Positions 25,141 to 37,975 of a stretch of DNA of 64,000 nt are shown piece after piece. Under the pieces are notes generated by a model, which had not been told where the DNA came from, ran no database searches, and saw nothing but the letters and a program-made list of their open reading frames with translations. Source of the DNA: Antrihabitans stalactiti (GTDB lineage Bacteria; Actinomycetota; Actinomycetes; Mycobacteriales; Mycobacteriaceae). The position numbers and the translations under genes were made by a program. Location: positions 744,001 to 808,000 of the forward strand of contig NZ_VCQU01000001.1 of assembly GCF_012932915.1 (NCBI RefSeq). Reading direction: 5' to 3'. Every line of letters begins with the position of its first letter. Within the stretch, counting starts at the first letter, position 1.

Positions 25141-25764
25141 TCAGACGCTCCGGTCCAGTTGCATGACTGCGTCGACGTCGGCGGCGGTCCCGGACGCTTC
25201 CAGCCGGACCTCGTTGCGACCGAACGCGTGTAACAGCAGCTCGGACGGCTTTCCGGTCAGTACCACCTGGCGATCACCCTTGCTGCGGACCGTCGCTCGC
25301 TTGCCGTCCGGGGTCGCGAGGACCACCGTCACCGGTGACTTTCGATACGCGCGGCGCGCCATCTGTTTGCACGCCGCCCACAGTTTCGCCTCGTCGGCGT
25401 CGGCAAGTGTTCGCGGTTCCCACCCTGGCGAACCACGACGCACGTCCTCGTGGTGGATGAACATCTCGGTGGTGTTCACCAACGCGTCGAACGGCCGCAG
25501 TGGCGACCAGATCGGCGGACCGGTGCTGACATCCTCGAGCAGGTCCGCGAGGGAGCGCTGAGCCGCCTTGCTCCGGACGCTTTCGGTATAGCCGGCAAGC
25601 TGGCTGATCATGATTCCTGGCGACGCATCCGGGCGGCGTTCCCGCACGACCAAGTGGGCTGCCAAGTCACGAACCGTCCACTGACCGCACAGGGTTGGCG
25701 CGTTCGGACCCTTCTCTGCCATCGACGCGACAAGTTCATGGCGTTCCCGCTGCGCGAAGCTCAT
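25141..25764 (-). CDS. TIGR03085 family metal-binding protein (DinB-like)
   Basis: 207 residues. The N-terminal half is a DinB/mycothiol-dependent maleylpyruvate isomerase-type four-helix bundle: [33 protein letters not shown] and later [10 protein letters not shown] supply the metal-ligand histidines. The C-terminal half is a TIGR03085-type beta domain. Function unknown; related proteins use mycothiol as cosubstrate. TAGGTT lies 6 nt before ATG 25764, suggesting a leaderless message, and the gene is divergent from the permease. Confidence 0.8.
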   Translation of the reverse strand: MSFAQRERHELVASMAEKGPNAPTLCGQWTVRDLAAHLVVRERRPDASPGIMISQLAGYTESVRSKAAQRSLADLLEDVSTGPPIWSPLRPFDALVNTTEMFIHHEDVRRGSPGWEPRTLADADEAKLWAACKQMARRAYRKSPVTVVLATPDGKRATVRSKGDRQVVLTGKPSELLLHAFGRNEVRLEASGTAADVDAVMQLDRSV

Positions 25765-25770
25765 AACGCC

Positions 25771-25776
25771 AACCTA
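25771..25776 (-). promoter_or_regulatory. -10 element of the leaderless TIGR03085 gene
   Basis: TAGGTT on the minus strand, 6 nt before ATG 25764. Confidence 0.4.
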
Positions 25777-25821
25777 CACACGGCTCAATCACGGCCTCGG
25801 CGGCGCGTTCAGCGGAACTTG

Positions 25822-25827
25822 TAGGGT
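25822..25827 (+). promoter_or_regulatory. -10 element of the leaderless TauE/SafE-type gene
   Basis: TAGGGT, 7 nt, GTG 25835; no Shine-Dalgarno site. Confidence 0.5.
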
Positions 25828-25834
25828 TCGAGCA

Positions 25835-26614
25835 GTGTCCATCATCGAGATGATCGTGATCGCGTTGGCAGGTTTCGCGGCTGGAGCGATCAATGCCATC
25901 GTCGGGTCCGGGACCCTGGTCACGTTTCCCACGCTCGTGGCGTTCGGCTATCCGCCGGTTGTTGCGACGATGTCGAACGCCGTCGGACTGGTCGCAGGCG
26001 GCGTCTCGGGGACCTGGGGCTATCGCCGTGAACTGAAGGGGCAAACCGATCGATTGCGGTGGCAGATCCCCGCGTCCCTGACGGGAGCCGTACTCGGTTC
26101 GTTTCTTCTGCTGCATCTTCCGGAGAAAGCCTTCACGACGGTCGTGCCCGTCCTGCTGGTGGGCGCACTGATCCTCGTCGTCACCGGACCGCGGATTCAG
26201 GCGTGGGCACAGCGGCGCGCGGAGGACGCGGGGCGCTCTGCTACCCACGTCGGTCCAGGCAGAATGGCGACTCTTGTGGTCGGCACGTTCGCCGTCGGCG
26301 TGTACGGCGGCTACTTCACTGCCGCGCAGGGCATTCTGCTGGTCGGGGTGATGGGGGCGTTGCTCCCCGAGTCGATGCAACGAATGAATGCAGCGAAGAA
26401 CCTGCTTTCGTTGCTGGTCAACGTCGTCGCCGCCGTGGCCTACACCATCGTCGCGTTCGATCGAATCAGCTGGGGCGCGGCCGGACTCATCGCAGTCGGG
26501 TCGCTGGTCGGCGGCTCCGTCGGCGCGAAGTACGGTCGCCGCCTCTCCCCCACCGCGCTGCGCGGTGCCATCGTCGTCCTCGGCCTCATCGGCCTCTGGC
26601 GGCTACTAGCCTGA
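25835..26614 (+). CDS. TauE/SafE (TSUP) family membrane permease
   Basis: 259 residues, about eight transmembrane helices in two repeats. Family motifs are GFAAGAINAIVGSGTLVTFPTLVAFG in the first repeat and FAVGVYGGYFTAAQGILLV in the second, with conserved Asn in ATMSNAVGLVAGG and MNAAKNLLSLLVN. TSUP proteins move organosulfonates, sulfite or other anions; the substrate here is not indicated. GTG 25835 is supported by the TAGGGT element. The stop lies 16 bp from the convergent RNase J stop. Confidence 0.88.
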   Translation: MSIIEMIVIALAGFAAGAINAIVGSGTLVTFPTLVAFGYPPVVATMSNAVGLVAGGVSGTWGYRRELKGQTDRLRWQIPASLTGAVLGSFLLLHLPEKAFTTVVPVLLVGALILVVTGPRIQAWAQRRAEDAGRSATHVGPGRMATLVVGTFAVGVYGGYFTAAQGILLVGVMGALLPESMQRMNAAKNLLSLLVNVVAAVAYTIVAFDRISWGAAGLIAVGSLVGGSVGAKYGRRLSPTALRGAIVVLGLIGLWRLLA

Positions 26615-26630
26615 AATCCGCCTATGTAGC

Positions 26631-29998
<3,368 letters not shown>

Positions 29999-30074
29999 TC
30001 ACTCGGGCGTGACATTGGCGCGACCGTTTCGTAATGTAACGTCAATCTGTTTCCGACTTTGACGGTGATAACGA

Positions 30075-30698
30075 GTGAGTGGTGGCCATCGCAAGAAGAC
30101 TTCGGCTTGGAAGCTCCAGGCTGCGGTCGCTTCAGGGACCGCACTCACGATCGTGACCGGCGTCTGGATTGTGAACGGCCATCCAGAGCCCGCGCAGCAG
30201 GCAGCGTTGGTCGTCACCGCACCCCGGACCGCACCCACAGCCGCGGCAAATATTGCGGCACCGCCGCCACCGGTCGCCATCGCGGCGCCCGTCGTGGACC
30301 CGGACCCCGTCAAACTGATGGGCAAGATTCCCGTCCCATGCTCGACGGAGTTGTCTGGCACGCAGCCGCACGTGGCGATGGTCGGCAACTTCCTCAAGGC
30401 GATGTTCCAGGTCAACAATGTCGGGGGCCGCGACGGCCGTGCCGGCTCCGGCGACGACCATGGCATGGGCCTCGCGCTCGACTTCATGGTCCCGAACGCC
30501 GAGGTCGGAACCATGCTCGCCGACTACGTGCTGGCCAATCGAACCGCGCTCGGTGTCACATACGTGATCTGGCAGCAGCGCTATAACGACGGCGGCGGCT
30601 GGTCGGGCATGGAAGATCGAGGCAGCCCCACCGCGAACCACATGGACCACGTCCACCTGTCGTTTGCGCCGTCCGCGGTCGTCAACCTCACCTGCTAG
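30075..30698 (+). CDS. Secreted protein with ARB_07466/M15-like peptidase domain
   Basis: 207 residues. A signal anchor (about 14-35, VASGTALTIVTGVWIV) and an Ala/Pro linker lead to a compact C-terminal domain with DDHGMGLALDFMVP, VIWQQRYN and NHMDHVHLSF. These residues (H-x-x-G-x-A-L-D and H-x-D-H-V-H) resemble the zinc site of D-Ala-D-Ala carboxypeptidase-like (M15/ARB_07466) proteins. Two cysteines (VPCSTE and the C-terminal LTC) may form a disulfide. Extracytoplasmic peptidoglycan processing is inferred. GTG 30075 is the likely start. It overlaps the convergent glycosylase stop by 4 bp. Confidence 0.75.
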   Translation: MSGGHRKKTSAWKLQAAVASGTALTIVTGVWIVNGHPEPAQQAALVVTAPRTAPTAAANIAAPPPPVAIAAPVVDPDPVKLMGKIPVPCSTELSGTQPHVAMVGNFLKAMFQVNNVGGRDGRAGSGDDHGMGLALDFMVPNAEVGTMLADYVLANRTALGVTYVIWQQRYNDGGGWSGMEDRGSPTANHMDHVHLSFAPSAVVNLTC

Positions 30699-31915
30699 CG
30701 GTTCGCCAGGGGCGCAACGAGTTCCGCAAGATTTCCGCGTTCTCCGACCACGATGTCGTCGAGTTCGAGCCAGTCCGCCAGCTGTCGCAACGACGCAGCC
30801 AACTCGGTCGCCACTCGGGGGGTCTCGTGCCCAGGTTCCGCGAACGCGCCTGGCACCAGCAGCCTCCCGGACCCTCGCTCGGCCCGCAGATCGACCCGAC
30901 CGACCAACACTCCGTCGAGTAGGAACGGGAAGACGTAGTAACCGTGAACCCGCTTCGGCTCGGGGGTATAGATCTCGATGCGGTAGTGAAAGTCGAAGAT
31001 CCGTTCGGTGCGCGGCCGGCAGAACACCAGCGGGTCGAACGGGCACAGCAGGGCCGCGCCGGTGATCCGTCGCGGCACACGCGCATCGACGTGCAGATAG
31101 GCCTTGTGCGCCCAGCCAGCCACCTCGACCGGCTCCAGGAACCCCTCCTCCACGAGATCCGCGATCGCAGGTTCGGTTTGCGAGCGATGCAGCCGGTAGT
31201 AGTCGCGCAGATCAGGTTCTGTGCCGATGCCGAGCGCCACCGCAGACCGACGGACCAACTCCCGCACCGCATCGGCTTCGCTGACCTCACGGGCCCTGAC
31301 CTGCGGCGGGAGCACCCGGTCGGCGAGGTCGTAATGGCGGGTGAAGCCGACCCTCTTGCCGACGGACAGCTCCCCCGCCGCGAACAGTTGCTCGCAGATG
31401 ATCTTGGCGTCGCTTCGGTTCCACCACGACCCCTTGCGCTCCGGACGCTCGACCTCGAGGTGGCGTTCGACATCGGCGGTGCTTGCCGCACCGATTTCGG
31501 CAATCGCGTCCAAGATGTCCTTGGCCAGTCGCGGATTGCGATCGAGCACCCGACTCGCGCCGCCCCACCGACCGTCGGCGAACTTGCGCATCCGCCACCG
31601 CATCAGTGGCCAATCCTCGACCGGAATCAACGCAGCCTCGTGCGCCCAGTACTCGACGAGCGCGCGCGGCCTGCGCGCCGAATGCGTCCAAGCAGCGTCA
31701 TCGACCAGGTCCCTGTCGTAACCGCCGATTCGACTGAAGATTGGCGAGTAGTGCGCCCTGACCACTGCGGATACCGAATCGATCTGCAACAACTGAATCC
31801 GGTCGAGGACGCGTAGCACTGCCGCGCGATTCGGCTCGGCTGAGCGCTGCCGCTCAGCGAACCCTTGCGCTGCCAGAGCTATGCGACGCGCGGTCGCAGC
31901 AGAGATCTGTCGCAT
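30695..31915 (-). CDS. AlkX/YcaQ-type DNA glycosylase (winged-helix HTH_42 family)
   Basis: 406 residues, the standard length of the HTH_42 family. The Q-phi-D catalytic-type motif appears in RIQLLQIDSVSAVVRAHYSP (about residues 41-60), as in YcaQ/AlkX and AlkZ glycosylases that unhook interstrand crosslinks. Other conserved parts are YDRDLVDDAAW, EYWAHEAALIP, RKGSWWNRSDAK, and LCPFDPLVFCRPRTERIFDF. It likely excises bulky or crosslinked alkylated bases. It ends 4 bp inside the convergent peptidase gene and starts 38 bp after the membrane kinase-like gene. AGGGAG precedes the ATG. Confidence 0.85.
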   Translation of the reverse strand: MRQISAATARRIALAAQGFAERQRSAEPNRAAVLRVLDRIQLLQIDSVSAVVRAHYSPIFSRIGGYDRDLVDDAAWTHSARRPRALVEYWAHEAALIPVEDWPLMRWRMRKFADGRWGGASRVLDRNPRLAKDILDAIAEIGAASTADVERHLEVERPERKGSWWNRSDAKIICEQLFAAGELSVGKRVGFTRHYDLADRVLPPQVRAREVSEADAVRELVRRSAVALGIGTEPDLRDYYRLHRSQTEPAIADLVEEGFLEPVEVAGWAHKAYLHVDARVPRRITGAALLCPFDPLVFCRPRTERIFDFHYRIEIYTPEPKRVHGYYVFPFLLDGVLVGRVDLRAERGSGRLLVPGAFAEPGHETPRVATELAASLRQLADWLELDDIVVGERGNLAELVAPLANR

Positions 31916-31953
31916 GCTCCCTACGATGCCCTACCCCACCGACACACAGCGGA

Positions 31954-32985
31954 TCAGTGCGCCTCGACGACCGTGCGTACCACGCCATCGCGGCCGATCT
32001 CGGTCCGCCGGTCTTCGGTCGGCACGCTGACCAGCACGGACGCGAGGTAGCGACGACCGACCGGCAGTACCCGGACCGTGACCGACCCGACGTTGGCCGC
32101 ATCCAATGCCTGCGTCGCGTAGTCCAGGACCGCGACATGCACGTCCGGCGTCGCGTCCGCGAAACCGCCATCGTCGAGCAAAACCACCTCGACACCACGC
32201 CGTCGCGCACCCCGCGCTGCCGCGACCAGCGCTTTCGACGACAGCTGGGGCGCCCGAAGTCCGTCGCGCAGTTCCGCCTCCAGCAGCCGACACTCCTCAC
32301 GCTGGGCGAAGGTCAATACCTCGCCGCTCGCAATCAGGTCCAGCATCGGCCGGGCCAGTTCGTCGAGCCGCTCGAGTTGGCGGTCGCGCTCCTCGTTCTG
32401 CGCCCGCATGGTCGCCTCCGCCGCTGCGCGGATCGTCGCGTCCTCCTGCAACGCGTAGAGCGACGTCATCGTCGGTCGCATGATCATCCGAAAGACCGTC
32501 ACCGCCGCGACCGTGCCGACCGGCGCAAGGGTGGCAACGATCGCGGCGCCGTTGATGTCGGAATCCTGGACGGCGTCTGCGATCACGAGCGCGGTTGCGC
32601 CGACCCCGGCCCACGCAAGGACCGGCCGGCCCCGAACAATCACCATGCTCACCACAAGGGCGTACGGGAGTGCGGTCCAGAAGGTGTAGCTACCCGCCAG
32701 CCGCGGTCCGGCGTCGCGAGCGGCGATGCAGGTGGTGATCGGTCCGACTGCGACGACGAACCACGCTTCCCGCAAGGGAAAAGGATCACCGTCGATGACG
32801 ATGACGGCCGTCGCCGCGACCCCGATGAACACGTAACAACCGACGATGACGCCCGCGTTCGTCGCGATCTCGACATTGCGAACCATGACGGTGCCGATCA
32901 TGAGCCAGAGCAAGCCCAACAGCATCACCATCGGCTTGCCGCGGAGGCCGAGCAGCGACCGAAGATCGCGATCCCTATCGATCAC
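31954..32985 (-). CDS. Membrane histidine-kinase-like protein lacking catalytic motifs
   Basis: 343 residues. About six transmembrane helices (30-205) are followed by a coiled-coil segment (NEERDRQLERLDELARPMLDLI) where a kinase would carry its His, and by a domain resembling HATPase_c (HVAVLDYATQALDAANVGSVTVRVLP) but without the ATP-binding N-box Asn or a D-x-G-x-G motif. GTG 32985 overlaps the upstream kinase gene by 11 bp, implying coupled synthesis. A heteromeric sensor partner of that kinase is inferred; direct function is unknown. Confidence 0.65.
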   Translation of the reverse strand: MIDRDRDLRSLLGLRGKPMVMLLGLLWLMIGTVMVRNVEIATNAGVIVGCYVFIGVAATAVIVIDGDPFPLREAWFVVAVGPITTCIAARDAGPRLAGSYTFWTALPYALVVSMVIVRGRPVLAWAGVGATALVIADAVQDSDINGAAIVATLAPVGTVAAVTVFRMIMRPTMTSLYALQEDATIRAAAEATMRAQNEERDRQLERLDELARPMLDLIASGEVLTFAQREECRLLEAELRDGLRAPQLSSKALVAAARGARRRGVEVVLLDDGGFADATPDVHVAVLDYATQALDAANVGSVTVRVLPVGRRYLASVLVSVPTEDRRTEIGRDGVVRTVVEAH

Positions 32986-34195
32986 CCGTGGACCCCCATA
33001 CCAGCGTGACCTTCGTTCCGACGCCCGGCGCAGATTCCACAAATGCTGCGCCACCCGGTAATTCACGCATGCGACCCAAGATGCTGAGGGCAACACCCAG
33101 CCGATGCGAAGGGACCTGCGCAGGGTCGAAACCCCTGCCGTCGTCGGAAATCTCGACCCTGATGCCGCCCGCTCCGACGGCAACGCCGACACGGCGGAGC
33201 ACAGTGCGCCCTGGCTCGTCGGCGTGCCTGAGGCTGTTTCTGATTGCCTCGGTCACTGCTGCTGCCAGCGCTTCCGCAGCGGCGACGGGCAGCCGCAAGT
33301 CGTCGAACCCGGCTTGCCTGCGGGCCGAGAAGACGATCTTGTTGTTCACCGCAAGCGCGGCAGCGCGCAGGAAGCCGATGGCAGCGGCGGCATCGAAGGT
33401 GTTGCGCGCGGTCGTCGTCGAACGGAATTCGTTGATCTCCCGGAGCGTGCGCTCGGCCTGCGCCGACAGCACGGTCGACTCCCGACCGCGCGAGGCATCC
33501 AGCAACGTCGAAAGCACCCCGTCGTGGATGAGTGCGGCGAATCGGGCGCGCTCGCGAGCGCGCGCTTCCGCTGCTGCAGCGATGACTGCGCTCCGCTCGG
33601 CGATGCTGGATTCGGAGTCGAGCAACGCGGTCGCGGTGAGCGCGCTGATCACGACCCACGCGAATACCGTCGACGACCCCAAGCCGCGGACGAAGTATTG
33701 GACGTAGTCGAAGATGTCCGACTGCCCGAGCCCGTGGGCGTTGGCCAACGATGCGACGGCGACGGCGAACACGGTGTAGCCGATCGCGGCGGCCGGACGC
33801 CACACCAGCGCAGCAGCAACAGCACCGATCGTCGACGTCCGCCAGAGCCACGCGGCCTGCCCGTCGAGCGCGCCGTACTCGGTGGCCAACGGATGCAACG
33901 CATTACAGACGACGAACGCAATCGCCATGGTGGCCGCCAGCCGACGGACCGAACGCAGACTTTTTCGAAGCGCCGCGTACGCCATCGCCAACCCGGTGCC
34001 GTACATCGCCACAACGGTGAGCGGTGTCCACCACCCCTCGATCAAGGTGGACTGGTGGTAGATCTCCGGCGCGTCCAGAAGCGCGTACGCGACGCCGCCG
34101 AGTCCGATCGTCGCGGCGAGGGAACGGGTGACGTGCTCGGTTGCCCGGACCGCAACCTTCCGGGCTGCGGGCGTCGCAACCACGGCCGGTGTCAT
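32975..34195 (-). CDS. Sensor histidine kinase (NarL-partner type)
   Basis: 406 residues. Six or so transmembrane helices (about 25-190) precede a HisKA_3-like region with RARERARFAALIHDGVL (phospho-acceptor His in LIHDG) and an HATPase_c domain with N-box EAIRNSLRHA, G1 SDDGRGFDP and G2 RLGVALSI. It probably phosphorylates the response regulator encoded 13 bp upstream in the same direction. The start is ATG 34195; the frame extending upstream overlaps the regulator's 3' end. Stimulus unknown. Confidence 0.85.
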   Translation of the reverse strand: MTPAVVATPAARKVAVRATEHVTRSLAATIGLGGVAYALLDAPEIYHQSTLIEGWWTPLTVVAMYGTGLAMAYAALRKSLRSVRRLAATMAIAFVVCNALHPLATEYGALDGQAAWLWRTSTIGAVAAALVWRPAAAIGYTVFAVAVASLANAHGLGQSDIFDYVQYFVRGLGSSTVFAWVVISALTATALLDSESSIAERSAVIAAAAEARARERARFAALIHDGVLSTLLDASRGRESTVLSAQAERTLREINEFRSTTTARNTFDAAAAIGFLRAAALAVNNKIVFSARRQAGFDDLRLPVAAAEALAAAVTEAIRNSLRHADEPGRTVLRRVGVAVGAGGIRVEISDDGRGFDPAQVPSHRLGVALSILGRMRELPGGAAFVESAPGVGTKVTLVWGSTGDR

Positions 34196-34208
34196 GGCCT
34201 GATTGTGG

Positions 34209-34865
34209 TCAATACGGCCCCTCGGGGCCAGGCAGCCATCCATCTTCGACGGCGCGGATATAGAGGTCGGTCTTCGTCGGTGCTGGTCGGCCTGCATCGG
34301 CGTACTTCTGCCGGATCCGCCCCAGATAGTCGTTGACCGTCTGCTCCGAGAGCCCCGTCAGTCGCGCGACGCGCGAAGCCTTCTCCCCCGAGGCGTACAG
34401 CGTGAGCACCTCCTCTTGGCGCGGGCTCAAACCGACGTCGGACAAACTCGGGTCGCCGTCGATTGCTGCCGCCCAATCGGTCGTCACCACCTGACCACCG
34501 GACGCAGCGAGCCGGACCGCGTCGATGACCGACGCCGCATCCTGCGATTTCCGGACGACGCCGAGAACTCCCGCACGGGCCGCAGACCGCACCAAGAAGG
34601 CATTTTCGGCACCGGTGAACACCAGAACCTCGATGTTGTGCTCACGCAGCCGGCGCACGTTGCCTTCCGGCGTCGAACCGTCCGCGAGCCGGAGGTCGAG
34701 GATTACCAGGTCCAGGTCGTCGGTCTGGTCGAGCAGCAGCGCGACCGTCGTCGCAGACGCGACGACCTCGAGGTCCGGCTCCACGGACAGCATCGCCGAT
34801 AGGCCGATCGCGACGGATTCGTGGTCTTCGACCAACCCGATCCGTCGCTTCTCGCCGTCCGTCAC
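34209..34865 (-). CDS. NarL/FixJ-family response regulator
   Basis: 218 residues. Receiver domain: acidic pocket LVEDHES, phospho-acceptor Asp in LVILDLRLADG, Thr in VFTGAEN and Lys in VVRKSQD. C-terminal LuxR-type helix-turn-helix: LSPRQEEVLTLYASGEKASRVARLTGLSEQTVNDYLGRIRQKY. First gene of a regulator-kinase-pseudokinase operon. GTG 34865 is chosen with GGAAG just upstream, because conserved sequence begins there, though the frame is open much further. A stable hairpin (34910-34944) lies in the likely 5' leader. Confidence 0.85.
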   Translation of the reverse strand: MTDGEKRRIGLVEDHESVAIGLSAMLSVEPDLEVVASATTVALLLDQTDDLDLVILDLRLADGSTPEGNVRRLREHNIEVLVFTGAENAFLVRSAARAGVLGVVRKSQDAASVIDAVRLAASGGQVVTTDWAAAIDGDPSLSDVGLSPRQEEVLTLYASGEKASRVARLTGLSEQTVNDYLGRIRQKYADAGRPAPTKTDLYIRAVEDGWLPGPEGPY

Positions 34866-34909
34866 GTCTTCCGATCCGTTGCCGCCAAGCCCTGCTGTCG
34901 GGCGGTCAA

Positions 34910-34944
34910 CGCCGCGCGGATGGTGCACGACCATCCACGCGGCG
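34910..34944. promoter_or_regulatory. Strong hairpin in the response-regulator leader
   Basis: 15-bp arms (34910-34924 and 34930-34944) with one position that becomes a G-U pair in the minus-strand RNA, and a 5-nt loop. It is 45-80 nt before the regulator start. The 261-bp divergent gap also has GGGGC...GCCCC at 35006-35036 and the hydrolase promoter. Confidence 0.4.
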
Positions 34945-35083
34945 CTCGCCCGACCCGAAGTAAGTTTTACCGGACAAACGTGCTTCGAAGAACCCACAAG
35001 AAATAGGGGCACGCCGGCGACCGGGGCCGGAGCCCCTCGCAACCGCCCGATTCTGGCACGCCATTTCGTACGGACTGGTTCGA

Positions 35084-35089
35084 TAGGTT
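35084..35089 (+). promoter_or_regulatory. -10 element of the hydrolase gene
   Basis: TAGGTT about 38 nt before ATG 35127. Unlike the leaderless genes, a leader with GGGAG would be made. Confidence 0.35.
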
Positions 35090-35126
35090 TCACCGGATCC
35101 GATCAGCCCGAACGGGAGTGTGCAGT

Positions 35127-36176
35127 ATGAGTGGACCCCTGCGACGCGTCGGCGAGGCGGCACTGGCATCCGGTGCGCTGGTAGCGGGCGGTATCACAGG
35201 CAGATCGCTCTACCAGCGTCGACGCAAAGCCGTCCGGGACATTCGCGCAGTTGGTCGCGGTGGTGGCGAAGGGAAAGTCGTCACTGCCGACGGCACCAAA
35301 CTGCACGTCGAGATCGACGGTCCGCCGACTGCTCCTCTCACAGTCGTCGTCGCACATGGATTCTTCATGGATCTGACTACATGGCGATACCAGCGGACGG
35401 CGTTGTCGGACTCCCCTGCCAAGATCGTGTATTACGACCACCGCGGCTATGGTAAATCCGAACCGGGACCACCCGGTGTGGCAAGCATCCGTCAGCTCGC
35501 AGAAGACATGTACGAGGTCATCGAGGCCGTTGCGCCTACCGGACCGGTCGTGGTGGTGGGCCATTCGATGGGTTCGTTCACCATTCAGGCGCTCGCAGGG
35601 CTCCACCCGGAGCTGTTCGGTCCTCGGATCGTGACGAGCGTGCTGATAAGTACCGCCGCGGAAGGATCGGTGCTCGTTCGGACGTTGCTGCGCGAGCTAC
35701 CGTTCGCGGGCAAGGTGATGAGCCCGACCGCATCGGTCCTCGACATCGTGGCGACGTTGCGCCCGTTCCTGGTCCGAGCGTTCGGTTTGGGCATGTACCG
35801 GCCGTTCGGGTTCCTCTTCGTCGACCGAAGGTCCCCCGCTCAGGCGCGACGCGAGTTCCTTGCCGTCATTTCTGCGGCTCACCTCGATGTGATGAGCGAA
35901 TACCTCACAGCCCTAGCCGCGCACGACGAGCTCACCTCATTGCCCGCGCTGGGAAACGCTCGTACCGTCATCGTGACCGGCGAGCGCGACCTCGTGGTCC
36001 CGCTCCAACTATCCGAAGCGGTTGCCGCGGAAATCCCTGGCGCAGAACACATCGTCATCGAGGGCAGTGGTCATATCGTGACGTTCGAGAGGGCCGACGA
36101 GGTCAGCGAACTACTGATCGACGTGATCGACGCAGACGCCGCGGCCGCCGCTTCGACTCATCGGGCAGGCGCCTGA
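35127..36176 (+). CDS. Alpha/beta hydrolase with N-terminal anchor-like segment
   Basis: 349 residues. A weakly hydrophobic N-terminus (ALASGALVAGGITG, about 11-24) with following Arg/Lys suggests membrane association. The hydrolase core has VVAHGFFMDLTTW (oxyanion loop), nucleophile elbow VVGHSMGSF, acid in VTGERDLVVP and catalytic His in EGSGHIVTFE. Substrate unknown. ATG 35127 has GGGAG 8 nt upstream; the GTG three codons before overlaps that site. Convergent with the flavodoxin-like gene (4 bp between stops). Confidence 0.85.
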   Translation: MSGPLRRVGEAALASGALVAGGITGRSLYQRRRKAVRDIRAVGRGGGEGKVVTADGTKLHVEIDGPPTAPLTVVVAHGFFMDLTTWRYQRTALSDSPAKIVYYDHRGYGKSEPGPPGVASIRQLAEDMYEVIEAVAPTGPVVVVGHSMGSFTIQALAGLHPELFGPRIVTSVLISTAAEGSVLVRTLLRELPFAGKVMSPTASVLDIVATLRPFLVRAFGLGMYRPFGFLFVDRRSPAQARREFLAVISAAHLDVMSEYLTALAAHDELTSLPALGNARTVIVTGERDLVVPLQLSEAVAAEIPGAEHIVIEGSGHIVTFERADEVSELLIDVIDADAAAAASTHRAGA

Positions 36177-36180
36177 GGCG

Positions 36181-36633
36181 TCAATCCATCAATTGCGCTG
36201 CGACCGTCGCACCCAGTTCCCAGCACGCCTCGAGGCTCTCCTTCGTCGGCTTGCCGGAGACCACGACGTAATCAGCGGCCTTCACCCAACCCAGCCCGGT
36301 CGTAATCGCGCTGACGCCGCGTTCTGCGCCCTCGGTACCTTCGTTGCCGTGGACGTACAGCCCGAACGGCCGTCCGCGCGTCGAGTCCAGGCAGGGGTAG
36401 TAGATGACGTCGAACGCGTGCTTGAGCGCCCCGCTCATGTAGCCGAGGTTTGCTGGTGTGCCGAGGATGTACCCGTCGGCCTCCAGCACGTCCGTCGGTG
36501 TGACGGCGAGGGCCGGCCGCCGGACGATCTCGACACCCATGATCTCGGGATCGGTGGCGCCGGACAGGACTGCGTCGAACATCTCATGCAGGAACGGAGA
36601 CGGCGTGTGATGAACGATCAGCAGTCTGGCCAT
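36181..36633 (-). CDS. Flavodoxin-like NAD(P)H/FMN reductase (Rv2771c-like)
   Basis: 150 residues, flavodoxin fold. The phosphate loop HHTPSPFLHEMFDAV follows beta-1, ADGYILGTPANLGYMSGALKHAFD is the typical FMN-binding loop, and VHGNEGTEGAERGV the second flavin loop. It starts at ATG 36633, 2 bp after the upstream stop, within the dapB cluster. In M. tuberculosis the same order dapB-Rv2772c-Rv2771c is seen. Redox partner unknown. Confidence 0.85.
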   Translation of the reverse strand: MARLLIVHHTPSPFLHEMFDAVLSGATDPEIMGVEIVRRPALAVTPTDVLEADGYILGTPANLGYMSGALKHAFDVIYYPCLDSTRGRPFGLYVHGNEGTEGAERGVSAITTGLGWVKAADYVVVSGKPTKESLEACWELGATVAAQLMD

Positions 36634-36635
36634 TG

Positions 36636-37882
<1,247 letters not shown>

Positions 37883-37907
37883 CTAGCCGCCGCCGATTCA
37901 CTAACCG

Positions 37908-37953
37908 CTCGTGAGTCTTTTTGGAGTCTATGGACTCCTAAAAGACTCACGAG
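37908..37953. terminator. 21-bp-stem hairpin after the M16 peptidase gene
   Basis: Arms 37908-37928 and 37933-37953 (outer CTCGTGAGTCTTTT) with one mismatch and a 4-nt loop. It begins 22 bp past the peptidase stop (minus strand) and 60 bp before the dapB start, so it separates the two units. Confidence 0.6.
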
Positions 37954-37975
37954 GGGCGAAGAAAATGACCAGCGC

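Noticed and set aside
35006-35036. Riboswitch before the hydrolase gene (GGGGC...GCCCC structure)
   Set aside because: It lies upstream of the likely -10 box (35084), so it would not be in the transcript, and no known riboswitch core is recognisable.
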